This document shows, piece after piece, positions 25,433-35,175 of a stretch of 64,000 bases of DNA. Each line of letters starts with the position of its first letter. The first letter of the stretch is position 1. A program made the position numbers and the translations under genes. Below the pieces are notes generated by a model. The model worked only from the letters and a program-made list of their open reading frames with translations. It searched no databases and was not told where the DNA came from. Source of the DNA: Comamonas koreensis. Its GTDB lineage: Bacteria > Pseudomonadota > Gammaproteobacteria > Burkholderiales > Burkholderiaceae_C. The stretch is from contig NZ_CP043575.1 in NCBI RefSeq assembly GCF_014076495.1, positions 558,001 to 622,000 of the forward strand, given 5' to 3'.

Positions 25433-25524
25433 CCGGCCCCGTCCTTGGGGCCTTGATGTCGGGTCGTTGCCGGGATCGGACCGCGCTGGCGCGGTCCGGT
25501 TCCCTGACGACCGGGCCAACCGGA

Positions 25525-26178
25525 TCAGAAATCCATGCCGCCCATGCCGCCCATACCGCCAGCACCCGGCATGGCCGGCTCTTCCTTCTTCGGCACTTCG
25601 GCCACGACCACTTCGGTCGTGATCGCAAGGCCGGCGACGGAAGCGGCGTGCTGCAGGGCCGAGCGGGTCACCTTGGTCGGGTCCAGGATGCCCATGGCGA
25701 TCATGTCGCCGAACTCGCCGGTGGCGGCGTTGTAGCCGTAGCTGCCTTCGCCGGCCTTGACGTTGGCCACGATCACGCTCGGTTCTTCACCGGCGTTGGC
25801 CACGATGGCGCGCAGCGGGGCTTCCAGCGCACGGCGGGTGATGGCGATGCCCAGGTTCTGGTCTTCGTTGATGCCCTGCCAGGGCAGATCCGTGCACAGC
25901 ACCTTGCCGTAGAAGAACAGCAAGGCCGCCAATGCCTGACGATGCGTGGAGACCGAAACCTTGCGCTCGTTCGCCAGCCAGGACAGAAATGCCTCGACTT
26001 CGCTGCTGCCCAAGGTTGCCGGGTGACGCACACCGTGGAAACGGATGAAGGCACGAACCCAGTGGACATAAGCCTGTTCGGTTCGTAAACTGTAATGCAA
26101 GTAGCGTATGCGCTCACGCAACTGGTCCAGAACCTTGACCGAACGCAGCGGTGGTAACGGCGCAGTGGCGGTTTTCAT
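25525..26178 (-). CDS. groEL/intI1: IntI1-GroEL fusion (groEL/intI1)
   Basis: The first 100 residues are IntI1 ([20 protein letters not shown] ... VLCTDLPW). After base 25,878 the frame continues as the C-terminal 117 residues of a Xanthomonas-like GroEL ([19 protein letters not shown] ... [13 protein letters not shown]). The product has neither integrase catalytic residues nor a full chaperonin domain, so no function is expected. The fusion is the known SGI1 hallmark at the ISCR3 edge. The 5' part still provides Pc and part of attI1. Confidence 0.9.
26063..26091 (+). promoter_or_regulatory. Cassette promoter Pc (PcH1), integron 2
   Basis: TGGACA (26,063-26,068), 17 bp, TAAACT (26,086-26,091). 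With no cassette downstream it points directly at the attI1-sul1 fusion about 190 bp away. Confidence 0.85.
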
Positions 26179-26279
26179 GGCTTGTTATGACTGTTTTTTT
26201 GTACAGTCTATGCCTCGGGCATCCAAGCAGCAAGCGCGTTACGCCGTGGGTCGATGTTTGATGTTATGGAGCAGCAACG

Positions 26280-27131
26280 ATGTTACGCAGCAGGGTGACG
26301 GTGTTCGGCATTCTGAATCTCACCGAGGACTCCTTCTTCGATGAGAGCCGGCGGCTAGACCCCGCCGGCGCTGTCACCGCGGCGATCGAAATGCTGCGAG
26401 TCGGATCAGACGTCGTGGATGTCGGACCGGCCGCCAGCCATCCGGACGCGAGGCCTGTATCGCCGGCCGATGAGATCAGACGTATTGCGCCGCTCTTAGA
26501 CGCCCTGTCCGATCAGATGCACCGTGTTTCAATCGACAGCTTCCAACCGGAAACCCAGCGCTATGCGCTCAAGCGCGGCGTGGGCTACCTGAACGATATC
26601 CAAGGATTTCCTGACCCTGCGCTCTATCCCGATATTGCTGAGGCGGACTGCAGGCTGGTGGTTATGCACTCAGCGCAGCGGGATGGCATCGCCACCCGCA
26701 CCGGTCACCTTCGACCCGAAGACGCGCTCGACGAGATTGTGCGGTTCTTCGAGGCGCGGGTTTCCGCCTTGCGACGGAGCGGGGTCGCTGCCGACCGGCT
26801 CATCCTCGATCCGGGGATGGGATTTTTCTTGAGCCCCGCACCGGAAACATCGCTGCACGTGCTGTCGAACCTTCAAAAGCTGAAGTCGGCGTTGGGGCTT
26901 CCGCTATTGGTCTCGGTGTCGCGGAAATCCTTCTTGGGCGCCACCGTTGGCCTTCCTGTAAAGGATCTGGGTCCAGCGAGCCTTGCGGCGGAACTTCACG
27001 CGATCGGCAATGGCGCTGACTACGTCCGCACCCACGCGCCTGGAGATCTGCGAAGCGCAATCACCATCTCGGAAACCCTCGCGAAATTTCGCAGTCGCGA
27101 CGCCAGAGACCGAGGGTTAGATCATGCCTAG
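26280..27131 (+). CDS. sul1: Sul1 with N-terminal fusion to the attI1 reading frame
   Basis: A 283-residue protein: MLRSR from the short attI1 reading frame, then Sul1 from its second residue ([14 protein letters not shown]) to the normal end (RDRGLDHA). The joint lies at 26,293-26,294; everything between attI1 and sul1 (cassettes, qacEdelta1, the usual sul1 start) is gone. GGAG at 26,268-26,271 provides the ribosome-binding site, and Pc lies directly upstream. All dihydropteroate synthase motifs, including [10 protein letters not shown], are present, so it should be active. Confidence 0.9.
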   Translation: MLRSRVTVFGILNLTEDSFFDESRRLDPAGAVTAAIEMLRVGSDVVDVGPAASHPDARPVSPADEIRRIAPLLDALSDQMHRVSIDSFQPETQRYALKRGVGYLNDIQGFPDPALYPDIAEADCRLVVMHSAQRDGIATRTGHLRPEDALDEIVRFFEARVSALRRSGVAADRLILDPGMGFFLSPAPETSLHVLSNLQKLKSALGLPLLVSVSRKSFLGATVGLPVKDLGPASLAAELHAIGNGADYVRTHAPGDLRSAITISETLAKFRSRDARDRGLDHA

Positions 27132-27258
27132 CATTCACCTTCCGGCCGCCCGCTAGCGGACCCTGGTCAGGTTCCGCGAAGGTGGGCGCAGACATGCTGG
27201 GCTCGTCAGGATCAAACTGCACTATGAGGCGGCGGTTCATACCGCGCCAGGGGAGCGA

Positions 27259-27759
27259 ATGGACAGCGAGGAGCCTCCGAACGTTCGGGTCGCCTGCTCG
27301 GGTGATATCGACGAGGTTGTGCGGCTGATGCACGACGCTGCGGCGTGGATGTCCGCCAAGGGAACGCCCGCCTGGGACGTCGCGCGGATCGACCGGACAT
27401 TCGCGGAGACCTTCGTCCTGAGATCCGAGCTCCTAGTCGCGAGTTGCAGCGACGGCATCGTCGGCTGTTGCACCTTGTCGGCCGAGGATCCCGAGTTCTG
27501 GCCCGACGCCCTCAAGGGGGAGGCCGCATATCTGCACAAGCTCGCGGTGCGACGGACACATGCGGGCCGGGGTGTCAGCTCCGCGCTGATCGAGGCTTGC
27601 CGCCATGCCGCGCGAACGCAGGGGTGCGCCAAGCTGCGGCTCGACTGCCACCCGAACCTGCGTGGCCTATACGAGCGGCTCGGATTCACCCACGTCGACA
27701 CTTTCAATCCCGGCTGGGATCCAACCTTCATCGCAGAACGCCTAGAACTCGAAATCTAA
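27259..27759 (+). CDS. orf5: Orf5, GNAT-family acetyltransferase, copy 1
   Basis: A 166-residue GNAT protein of the integron 3' conserved segment. Acetyl-CoA-binding motif A: LHKLAVRRTHAGRGVSSALIEACRHAA. The substrate is unknown; no resistance role is established. It is followed by truncated tniB, as in Tn402-like elements. Confidence 0.92.
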   Translation: MDSEEPPNVRVACSGDIDEVVRLMHDAAAWMSAKGTPAWDVARIDRTFAETFVLRSELLVASCSDGIVGCCTLSAEDPEFWPDALKGEAAYLHKLAVRRTHAGRGVSSALIEACRHAARTQGCAKLRLDCHPNLRGLYERLGFTHVDTFNPGWDPTFIAERLELEI

Positions 27760-28326
27760 CGTCCGTTCGGGCATCGAGGTCCATGTCGGGGTGGGACGGG
27801 CCCGTGGCTTCAAGATCACTTGCAGTCCGACCGCGATGTCTTGGTTGCGCGAGAGGTTGTCGACAATCACCAGCATGCGCACGCCGACCTTGCGCAGCAG
27901 TGCCAGAGCCAGTTGCTCCATTTCCGGCAACCGTGGGCGTGGGCGCAGCGGCGCGCCCATCGCGGCGAGCAGCGCGACGTAGAAGCGGATCACGGACGGC
28001 TCGGACGGCATCTGCACGACCAACACCGGGATGTGCTCCTGGTCGGCGTCGGAGCTGGCCGGGTGGGTGCGGCGGAACTTCTCGACGATCATCGACTTGC
28101 CATTGTTGGTCGGGCCAACCAGCAGCAGGTTGGGCATGCGTTGCTTGTTTGGCCACGCATAAAGGGCTTCCAGCCGGTTCAGCGCCTCGACTGCGCGCGG
28201 ATAGCCGATCCAGCGGTCGGCGCGAAGGCGCTGGATGCGCTCGTCCGCCGGAAGACGGGCCAAGCCCTGGGCCGCCGGCAGCAGGTGGGACAGGTCGATG
28301 ATGGGATATTCGTCCACGGCTACCAC
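27760..28326 (-). pseudogene. tniB: Truncated TniB (ATP-binding transposition protein)
   Basis: The N-terminal half of TniB is present (MVAVDEYPIIDLSHLLPAAQG) with the Walker A loop VGPTNNGKSMIVEK. It fades out after the start of the Walker B region (RMLVIVDN) into unrelated sequence. Tn402 TniB is about 300 residues. This is the common tniBdelta form next to orf5. It overlaps the tniA stop by 7 bp. Confidence 0.85.
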
Positions 28327-29264
28327 TCCTCAATCTGGTCGAACGGTTTGGCGGGTGGCAAGTTGTCTGCCTGCGGGTCGGCAATATCCGTATCCGGCGG
28401 AACGGGCTTGTCCGGCCGAGCTGATGTCTTGAGGTGCTGGCGGCGATCCGCGTCACGCCGCGCCTTGCGTGTGGCCTTCTGCGCGCTGGTCACAATCTCA
28501 CGCATCTGGCCGATCATGCGGAACAGCGCCGACTCATCCACCTGTTCGCGCCCTTGCTGCCGCAGTTTCGCCAGCGCCTGCCGTTGTTCCCAGAGGGTGA
28601 CAGCCGGATGCGACAAGGTACGGTAGGGAATTTCCAGGTAATGCTGTCCCTCCGGTTCCAGGACCCAGATACGGCTGATGTCGCGCGGATCGCGCCGGAT
28701 CAGAAAGGACGGCCAGCGTTCACGCCGCGCAATCCACGGCTTGAGCGCATCGGCGTAGTAGTGGATGTGGTCGATGACAAAGCCGGTGCGGGTCAGCGTG
28801 CGCCGGAGGATCGGCAGAAAATCGACCAGGAACGAAGTAGCGCGTGTGACGACGGCCGGTACGCCGACACGCGCCACGGCCTCGGCCCAGCGCGCGGCCG
28901 GCGGTTGGAGCAGGCCGTTGTGCACCGAACCGTGGTAGGTGCCGACCGCCAATGTGAGCCAGCGCTCTAGCTCGCGCAGCGTCAGGGCGGCCTTGTTTTC
29001 GGAATCGTAGTCGCCGCGCTGGTCAGGGTTGGAGAAGGTCGTTCCCGGCAGTTCGTCGTGAATCATCTGCATCGCCGTGCCGATGATCCGTTCCACGATG
29101 CCGCCATAGTGCGGCTGTCCCAGCGGGCGATAGTCCAGCCGGATGCCATGCTGCTCGCAACCCCGGCGCAGGGCCTCGCTCTTGAACTCGGCCGCGTTGT
29201 CTAGGTAGAGCAGCAAGGGCTTGCCGCTCATCTGCCAATCCATTTCCACGTTCAGTCCTTCCAG
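28320..29264 (-). pseudogene. tniA: TniA transposase, 3' part (split by IS21-family element)
   Basis: The C-terminal 314 residues of the Tn402 transposase, containing the second catalytic Asp (LLLYLDNAAEF) and the Glu (YGGIVERIIGTAM). It joins exactly to the 5' part at 31,766 when the IS and one copy of CTTCCAG are removed (WLE|GLNVEMDW). Confidence 0.9.
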
Positions 29265-29337
29265 TGTTGATTTCCATGCAAACCTGACCCACCATTTCCA
29301 TCCAATCTTGACCCACTCTGATTCGTGAGTTGTTGGC

Positions 29338-30165
29338 TCACGATGAGGCTAGAGTTCTGCTGGTCCTCTCCTTCTTCACGGTAGTTGGTGGTTGCTGTGC
29401 GGAGCTGTTCTTGAAGCGAAAGCTATCATTGCCAGTCTCCAGAATATGACAGTGATGCGTGAGCCGGTCCAGCAAAGCCGTAGTCATCTTTGCATCTCCG
29501 AATACGCTGCCCCATTCACTGAAACTCAAGTTGGTGGTGATCACCACGCTAGTGCGTTCGTAGAGTTTGGACAATAGGTGGAACAGCAATGCCCCACCAG
29601 ATGCGCTAAAGGGTAGATAGCCCAGCTCGTCCAAGATGACCAAGTCTGTATACGACAACCTGGTTGCAAGGTGCCCAGCCTTGCCCTGAGCCTTCTCTTC
29701 CTCCAACACATTCACCAGCTCGACCGTCGAGAAAAAGCGTACCCGCCGATGGTGATGCTCAATGGCCTGAACACCGAGCGCTGTGGCAATGTGGGTCTTG
29801 CCTGTTCCTGGTCCTCCGACCAGAACCACATTGTTGGCATCCTCCAGAAATTCGCATCGATGCAACTGACGCACCAGCGCTTCATTTACTTCGCTGTGGC
29901 GAAACTCAAAGCCAGCCAGATCCCGATACGCAGGGAATCGGGCTGCTTTGAGTTGATATGCTACTGCGCGTACCACTCTCTCTGCTGTCTCTGCTTTAAG
30001 CAATTGGGACAGGATAGGTTGAGCGGCTTCAAACGCAGGAGCGCCTTGTTCGGCTAGCTCACTGACGGCCTGGGCCATGCCGTGCATCTTGAGCTCGCGC
30101 AGCATGATCACTATGGAGGCGATGGCTGGGTCATGACGCATGGCGTACCTCTCTGAGTTGGTCAT
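29338..30165 (-). CDS. istB: IS21-family helper ATPase IstB
   Basis: About 275 residues (possible start [11 protein letters not shown] inside). AAA+ ATPase with Walker A in [17 protein letters not shown] and Walker B in [16 protein letters not shown]. It assists IstA in target selection. It overlaps the end of istA by 35 bp, typical for the family. Confidence 0.92.
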   Translation of the reverse strand: MTNSERYAMRHDPAIASIVIMLRELKMHGMAQAVSELAEQGAPAFEAAQPILSQLLKAETAERVVRAVAYQLKAARFPAYRDLAGFEFRHSEVNEALVRQLHRCEFLEDANNVVLVGGPGTGKTHIATALGVQAIEHHHRRVRFFSTVELVNVLEEEKAQGKAGHLATRLSYTDLVILDELGYLPFSASGGALLFHLLSKLYERTSVVITTNLSFSEWGSVFGDAKMTTALLDRLTHHCHILETGNDSFRFKNSSAQQPPTTVKKERTSRTLASS

Positions 30166-31681
30166 AGCGGCGCACGTTGGCCTGGGGCTCTACCGACAAC
30201 TGAAGTGCTTGTGGAGATGTGACAGGCGCTGGAGCGGTGGTTCCATCGAGCAACCGGTGCAGCACATTCAGTACATGGAGCTTGCTGGGCACACCCGCTT
30301 CCAAGGCCAGCTCCACTGCGGCAAGCACCGCTTGTTCATCGTGGTGTAGAACCAAAGCTAGGATCTCCACCATCTCTCGGTCACCGCCAGGGTGCTTAAG
30401 CAAAATAGATTGCAGCCGCTTGAAAGCAGCGGGTAGCTCTACGAACGGAGCTCCATTGCGCAATGCGCCTGGCTTGCGCTGCAGCACAGCCAGATAGTGG
30501 TGCCAGTCGTAGATGGTTTGGCCAGAGCCATCGTGGCGGCGATCAATGATGCGCTGGTGCTCACAGACTATCTGACCTTCGGCAGCAACTACTAGACGAT
30601 CTGCATAGACGCGCAGACTCACAGGCCGATTGGCATACGGCGCAGGAACGCTGTAGCGGTTGCGTTCAAAGTGAATCAGGCAGGTGGGCGAGACGCGCTT
30701 GGTGTGCTCCACAAATCCATCGAATGGCCGTGGAGCAGGCATCAATGAAGTTTGCTCTTGGGCCCAAACATCGGCAATGCTGCCTGGTAGTTTGCCGTGC
30801 TCAATCTCTCGCCATAGCGCAAGGCAGCGCTCTTGAAGCCACGTGTTGAGTGCAGGTAGATTCGCAAGAGGTGGAACAATCTGCCATAGGCGGTGGCGGG
30901 CGTCTCGTACGTTCTTCTCCACCTGGCCCTTCTCCCAGCCCGAAGCAGGATTGCAGAACTCAGCCTCAAACAGGAAGTGGCTGACCATTGCAGCAAAGCG
31001 TGCGTTAACGTCCCGCTCCTTACCGCGTCCGACACGATCCACTGCGGTGCGCATGTTGTCGTAGATGCCCCTGCGAGGCACTCCGCCCAGAACAGCGAAG
31101 GCATGGTTATGCGCATCGAACAGCATCTCGTGCGTTTGCAGAGGATAGGCTCGCACGTAAAACGCACGGCTGTGGCTGAGCTTAAAGTGCGCCACCTGCA
31201 GCTTTGTGCGCACGCCGCCAAGCACAGCCCAGTCCTCACTCCAGTCAAACTGGAAGGCCTCACCAGGCCCGAAGACAAGGGGAACGAAGGTGCCTCTACC
31301 TGTAGTTTGCTGCGCCAGAACGTGCTGTTTATGCCAAACGCGAGCAAAAGCAGCCACGCGGTTGTAGGAGCCCTGATAGCCCAAAGACTGCAGGTCCAGA
31401 TGCATTTGCTTGATCGTGCGGCGCTGCTTGCGAGAGCGTGTCGCCTCAGTCTTGAGCCAAGCAGAGAGCTTGGCCGTGAACGGATCAAGCTTGGAAGAGC
31501 TGACCCGCTTGGCATAACTGGGCTCAGCTACGTCTGATCGCAGGTACTTGCGGATGGTATTGCGAGACAGGCCGGTTCGGCGAGAGATCTCGCGGATGGA
31601 CAACTGCTCACGCAATGCCCAGCGGCGGATGACACTTAGGATTGCCACGTCTATCACTCCTGGTCTCCTGCTGCTCAACAT
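30131..31681 (-). CDS. istA: IS21-family transposase IstA
   Basis: A 516-residue DDE transposase. N-terminal helix-turn-helix [21 protein letters not shown]; catalytic Asp in [11 protein letters not shown], second Asp in [11 protein letters not shown], Glu in [13 protein letters not shown]. It lies upstream of istB inside the 2.5-kb element. No disruption is seen. Confidence 0.92.
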   Translation of the reverse strand: MLSSRRPGVIDVAILSVIRRWALREQLSIREISRRTGLSRNTIRKYLRSDVAEPSYAKRVSSSKLDPFTAKLSAWLKTEATRSRKQRRTIKQMHLDLQSLGYQGSYNRVAAFARVWHKQHVLAQQTTGRGTFVPLVFGPGEAFQFDWSEDWAVLGGVRTKLQVAHFKLSHSRAFYVRAYPLQTHEMLFDAHNHAFAVLGGVPRRGIYDNMRTAVDRVGRGKERDVNARFAAMVSHFLFEAEFCNPASGWEKGQVEKNVRDARHRLWQIVPPLANLPALNTWLQERCLALWREIEHGKLPGSIADVWAQEQTSLMPAPRPFDGFVEHTKRVSPTCLIHFERNRYSVPAPYANRPVSLRVYADRLVVAAEGQIVCEHQRIIDRRHDGSGQTIYDWHHYLAVLQRKPGALRNGAPFVELPAAFKRLQSILLKHPGGDREMVEILALVLHHDEQAVLAAVELALEAGVPSKLHVLNVLHRLLDGTTAPAPVTSPQALQLSVEPQANVRRYDQLREVRHAS

Positions 31682-31765
31682 AGCTGCAGGCTAGGGTTAG
31701 TGCGTGGGTCAGAATTAGATGGAAATCCTGGGGGTTAGTGGGTCACTTCTGTGTGGAAATCAACA

Positions 31766-32507
31766 CTTCCAGCCAAGGGCGCTTGTCGCAGGCGACATGC
31801 ACGAGGCACAGGCCAACCGAAACGGCAGACGGCGCTTCCAGCGTGACGACCATGCCGAGCACGCAGCGGGTGAACACGTCGATGGCGAGGGTCAGGTACG
31901 GGCGGCCAATAGGTTGCCGGTCGCGGTCATCGACCACGATCAGGTCGATGACCGTATGGTCTATCTGCACCTGCTCCAGCGGCGCGGTCACGGCAGGAGG
32001 CTCGCCGCCCACACCTTGTAGGTCACGAGCGGCATCCTGGCCTTCCCGCCGGCGGATGACCTTGCGCGGGTCAAGGCTAGCGATCCGTAAGGCCACGGTA
32101 TTGCGCGCCGGCACTCGCAGTTTTTGAGCCTTGCACACCTGAGTGACTTCGCGGTGAAAGGCCGCTAGGCTGCGCTTCTGCTTGGTCAGGAACCGCTTTT
32201 GCAGTAGCTCGTGGATGACGCGCTCGACCGGTTCCGGCAAGCGCCCCTTACCTTTACCTCCACCGGACTGGCCGGGCACCAGATCCGTCACGAGGCCGCT
32301 GCCTTGCCGGGCACGCCGGATCAGAACGTATACCTGGCGCCGAGACAAGCCCAGCGCCTGAGCCGCCATATCGGCCGCTTCGTGCCCGACCGTCTCCGAC
32401 TGCGCCAACGGACTGATGATCTCCGCACGACGGCGCGCACGCTCCCAAGCCTCATCAGGCAGAGTGGCCACGCCTTGTTCTGGAATCCGTGGGGTGTCCG
32501 TCGCCAT
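31766..32507 (-). pseudogene. tniA: TniA transposase, 5' part
   Basis: The first 247 residues of TniA (MATDTPRIPEQGVATLPDEAWERA), with the first catalytic Asp (VQIDHTVIDLIVVDD), ending at the CTTCCAG target duplication of the IS21-family element. With tniB also truncated, the element cannot transpose on its own. Confidence 0.9.
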
Positions 32508-32524
32508 GCTCACCTCGCTTTGGT

Positions 32525-32648
32525 GCACACGAGTATTGAGCATAGTCGAGATTGGTGCAGATCACTTCTGATATTGAACTGTCAGGAGCTGGCTGCACAA
32601 CAGCCATTACGCCCAATCAACTGGTGCAGTCGTCTTCTGAAAATGACA
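32525..32648 (-). repeat. Tn402 terminal end IRt
   Basis: A 124-bp end whose outermost bases (complement TGTCATTTTCAGAAGACG) define the outer border at 32,648. The same 124 bp recur at 40,970-41,093. It marks the tni end of integron 2. Confidence 0.88.
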
Positions 32649-32819
32649 CTTGCGCCGGCTTCGATTGAAGGCTGGCCTCTCCCTGCGAAGCGTGAGGACA
32701 GTCGGCCCAACAGCATCATCGTCAACTACGACGGCAACGACGTGATCGCGCTTGAGCTGGCGACCGGCGAGTTGTACCGCACCCGAGCACCTGCAACGAC
32801 CTTACGACTACGGAGGTAG
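32649..32819 (+). pseudogene. 3' end of a gene disrupted by IRt
   Basis: The frame LAPASIEGWPLPAKRED ... LATGELYRTRAP ends at TAG 32,817 and is followed by a terminator. Its 5' part is missing because the Tn402 end lies exactly at its left border. It is probably a plasmid gene; I do not recognise the family. Confidence 0.45.
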
Positions 32820-32830
32820 CAGCAGAAAAA

Positions 32831-32853
32831 GCCGGGCATTGCCCGGCTTTCTT
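32831..32853 (+). terminator. Rho-independent terminator
   Basis: GCCGGGC and GCCCGGC with an ATT loop, followed by TTTCTTT. It ends the truncated plus-strand gene and may also serve the opposing aph(3') gene. Confidence 0.8.
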
Positions 32854-32902
32854 TGTGAGTCGTCCTGAACGCCTCCCTGATCGAGGTCGAGGGGGCATCG
32901 CC

Positions 32903-33718
32903 TTAGAAAAGTTCGTCCAGCAGGAGATGAAATTGCAGCTTGCGCCTATCCGGATCGGCAATGCCATATTGCGCAACAAGCCTCTCCTGAAGCGAAGGTT
33001 CGAACTCCTCAAGACAGTTCCATAACACGGCAAGGTCTTGGTATCGATCAGCAATACCAGCCCGCCCAACGTCGATGCAGCCGACTACCTTACCTTCGAC
33101 GATAAGTAGATTATCGAGTGAAAAATCGCCGTGCGTCACGACTGGGTCCGGCGCGAGCGGTAGGAGGCGATGCATCGCCTCCCAAACCTGTTCGGCCGTC
33201 CACCCTTCGCGCTCCTTATCGAAGTCATCGACATCAACAACCCCCGCCTCGATACGCTCCCGCGCTCGGGCAAGCCTGCATGCGTGGTCACTGTTGAAGG
33301 AGCATTCGCTCACTGGGATCGCATGCAGTCGGCGCATGAACGCCGCCAATGCGTCAACAACAACGAGACGGGCTCCGAAATCCGATTTCAGCACTTGATA
33401 TGCCGTTTTTCCATGTATTGCTGTTGTCAGGAGCCATGCCTGATTGGGCGTGCGAACGAAGCTTACAACGGAGGGCACAGAAATGTGCCCCGCCAGCCAA
33501 CGCAATCTCACCATTTCATCAGTCACGTCGTCGGCAAAAGCATCTTTGCCGTGCTTCAGAAACAAGTCGGAGCCGCCTGACTTGCTATGCAGCCGATAGA
33601 CCGCGCAGCCGGACTGACCAACCTTATCACGCGCCCATTTGTATCCCATCACGTGAGCCGCCATGCTCTCGGGCACGGCAGCGGCTGCGCAGGGCTCTTC
33701 TCGATCAATATCGTTCAC
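32903..33718 (-). CDS. aph(3')-XV: Aminoglycoside 3'-phosphotransferase, APH(3')-XV-like
   Basis: A 271-residue kinase of the APH(3') family, phosphorylating kanamycin, neomycin and probably amikacin at the 3'-OH. Catalytic loop VVTHGDFSLDNLLI; metal site CIDVGRAGIADRYQDLA; C-terminus FHLLLDELF. It is clearly related to APH(3')-Ia but divergent (MNDIDREEPCAAAAVPESM). From memory it matches the AphA15 type; the allele should be confirmed. GTG start 10 bp after the upstream nucleotidyltransferase gene, so they form one unit. Confidence 0.85.
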   Translation of the reverse strand: MNDIDREEPCAAAAVPESMAAHVMGYKWARDKVGQSGCAVYRLHSKSGGSDLFLKHGKDAFADDVTDEMVRLRWLAGHISVPSVVSFVRTPNQAWLLTTAIHGKTAYQVLKSDFGARLVVVDALAAFMRRLHAIPVSECSFNSDHACRLARARERIEAGVVDVDDFDKEREGWTAEQVWEAMHRLLPLAPDPVVTHGDFSLDNLLIVEGKVVGCIDVGRAGIADRYQDLAVLWNCLEEFEPSLQERLVAQYGIADPDRRKLQFHLLLDELF

Positions 33719-33728
33719 TCATCCAATC

Positions 33729-34538
33729 TCACTGACGGTTAGGCGTGCCTGGTACCGCACGTTCTATTAAGTCGTACAGAAGACCTGGCATATGCGTTGT
33801 CGGTTCCAACGACGGATCGTCGGCTCGGAGGTCGAGATAGATGGAGGCAGATGCTTTGATGGCATCCCTGACAGACAACGCATCGTGCAGCGCAATGGTG
33901 GTGGCTAGTCTGCGCTCTTCATCCAGTCGAAGGGTTTCCAATCGCCTCACTCCGCGCTGGTCCTTTCCAGCGCGACGGTAGAGCAAAGGTCCTAACACTT
34001 GCTCACGGAAGAAACCGAGCATGCCGATCGCTTCGTAAAGCTCGCCACGGGCGAGCTTGGTGGCCGCATAGTGTAGCCAGATCCAGGCACGTGCTTCGAA
34101 CCACTCGGAGGGACGGTTTGGCCATGCCACCGCTGCCGCCTCAATGCGCTTCTCGATCTCTGCCGGATCACGAGCAAACAGAACCGCCCGCCGCTCGATT
34201 TGCTGGTCGAGATCGGAAGCAAGAGAAAACTTCAAATCGATGTGTAGCAGTGGCGGACCATATAGGCAGATCAGAAGGCGCGGTTCTCCTACATGTTCGC
34301 CGGTGAACGCGTTGAGGAAGCCGGGCAGTGCCTCGGCAAAATCCTTGCGTGTAGACAAGACATCTGCGTAGCAGTTGTCCTCAACAACGATGTCGAAATC
34401 CAAATCGGAGTGCTCATCGAGTCCTCCGTGAACGTAAGAGCCGCCGATCAGAAGAGCGCGGAAGCGAACATCGGAAGCGACCGCATCGCGGATGCGGTTC
34501 AAGAAAGTTGCATGAGCTTGTGGAAGTGTGCTGAGCAT
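33729..34538 (-). CDS. Nucleotidyltransferase of unknown substrate
   Basis: A 269-residue protein with the DNA polymerase beta-superfamily motif LLIGGSYVHGGLDEHSDLDFDIV and a later Asp in LLHIDLKFS, the three-Asp metal site of drug nucleotidyltransferases. The rest is helical with no family that I can name. The start MLSTLPQAHAT is chosen because AGGAG lies 9 bp upstream. It is co-transcribed with aph(3'), so a drug-modifying role (aminoglycoside or lincosamide adenylylation) is plausible but unproven. Confidence 0.7.
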   Translation of the reverse strand: MLSTLPQAHATFLNRIRDAVASDVRFRALLIGGSYVHGGLDEHSDLDFDIVVEDNCYADVLSTRKDFAEALPGFLNAFTGEHVGEPRLLICLYGPPLLHIDLKFSLASDLDQQIERRAVLFARDPAEIEKRIEAAAVAWPNRPSEWFEARAWIWLHYAATKLARGELYEAIGMLGFFREQVLGPLLYRRAGKDQRGVRRLETLRLDEERRLATTIALHDALSVRDAIKASASIYLDLRADDPSLEPTTHMPGLLYDLIERAVPGTPNRQ

Positions 34539-34615
34539 AAATGATTCTCCTAGCTGTTCTTTGGGTAAGTACGCCATCAGGACGTTGTGAGTGGCGCGAT
34601 TTTTAGCGGCTGAAA

Positions 34616-34927
34616 TCAGCCCTTGAGCCTGTCGGCAAGTCGCGTCATGAGGTCCATGCGCTCATGCAGGATCGCCACGACCAACGCGGGTTCGCCCGCA
34701 CGCGGCAGGCAAAAAACGTAGTGGTGTTCGCAGCGGGCCATCCGCAGCGCGGGAAAGAGTTCGCTCATGTCCTTAAACGGGCCTTCGCCGGCGGCAAGCC
34801 TGGCTATGCCCTGTTCCAGCTTAGCGATATAGCGGCGCACCTGCGCCGCGCCCCACTCCCGGCGCGTGTAGCGGATGATGCCGCGTAGATCGGCTTCGGC
34901 CTCAGCCGTGAGGATGTAGGCCGTCAA
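34616..34927 (-). CDS. parE: ParE toxin (RK2 type)
   Basis: A 103-residue RelE/ParE-superfamily toxin (MTAYILTAEAEADLRGIIRYTRREWG), equal in length and pattern to ParE of the IncP-1 plasmid RK2. ParE inhibits DNA gyrase and kills plasmid-free segregants. It overlaps parD by 4 bp. Confidence 0.92.
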   Translation of the reverse strand: MTAYILTAEAEADLRGIIRYTRREWGAAQVRRYIAKLEQGIARLAAGEGPFKDMSELFPALRMARCEHHYVFCLPRAGEPALVVAILHERMDLMTRLADRLKG

Positions 34928-35175
34928 GCGCGATCCCCGCTGAGTTCTTCATCAAGAATTTCGCCGACGCTCTTGGTGGACACCTTGCCGGCAAGCCCAT
35001 CGTTGATGCGGTTCCCCAGCATGGTTTTCAGTTCCTGCCATGCCTGATCGGCATCAGCGTCACCGGGGAACAGACGTTCGAGGGCGTATTGCTTAATGGT
35101 CTTGCCCTGCAAGGCGGCCAGGGCTTTCAGGCTCTGGTGCTGCTGGTCCGTCATGTCGATTGTCAGGCGGCTCAT
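34924..35175 (-). CDS. parD: ParD antitoxin (RK2 type)
   Basis: An 83-residue antitoxin (MSRLTIDMTDQQHQSLKALAALQGKTIKQYAL) with an N-terminal ribbon-helix-helix that represses the operon and a disordered C-terminus that binds ParE. Length and sequence match ParD of RK2 nearly throughout. The start at 35,175 has AGGTTATCC upstream; a longer upstream frame is not needed. It shows that part of an IncP-1-like plasmid was captured in the island. Confidence 0.93.
   Translation of the reverse strand: MSRLTIDMTDQQHQSLKALAALQGKTIKQYALERLFPGDADADQAWQELKTMLGNRINDGLAGKVSTKSVGEILDEELSGDRA

Larger units (their letters stand above)
13402..27131. mobile_element. SGI1/In104-like floR-tetR-tet(G)-ISCR3-groEL/intI1 segment carrying Tn5393
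   Basis: The order truncated sul1, relaxase fragment, floR, tetR, tet(G), lysR, ISCR3 transposase, groEL/intI1 is that of the complex integron of Salmonella genomic island 1 as I know it. Two departures are seen: a whole Tn5393 between floR and tetR, and sul1 joined straight to attI1 after the groEL/intI1 fusion, where SGI1 has a cassette. Confidence 0.75.
29265..31765 (-). mobile_element. IS21-family element in tniA
   Basis: A 2,501-bp element with terminal TGTTGATTTCCA inverted repeats and subterminal GACCCAC/TTTCCAT repeats at both ends. It is flanked by the 7-bp direct repeat CTTCCAG (29,258-29,264 and 31,766-31,772). It carries istA and istB on the minus strand. The intact ends and duplication show direct transposition. 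Confidence 0.9.

Noticed and set aside
27345..28626. Large Arg/Pro-rich frames over orf5 and tniB
   Set aside because: Out-of-frame shadows of orf5, tniB and tniA in high-GC DNA.
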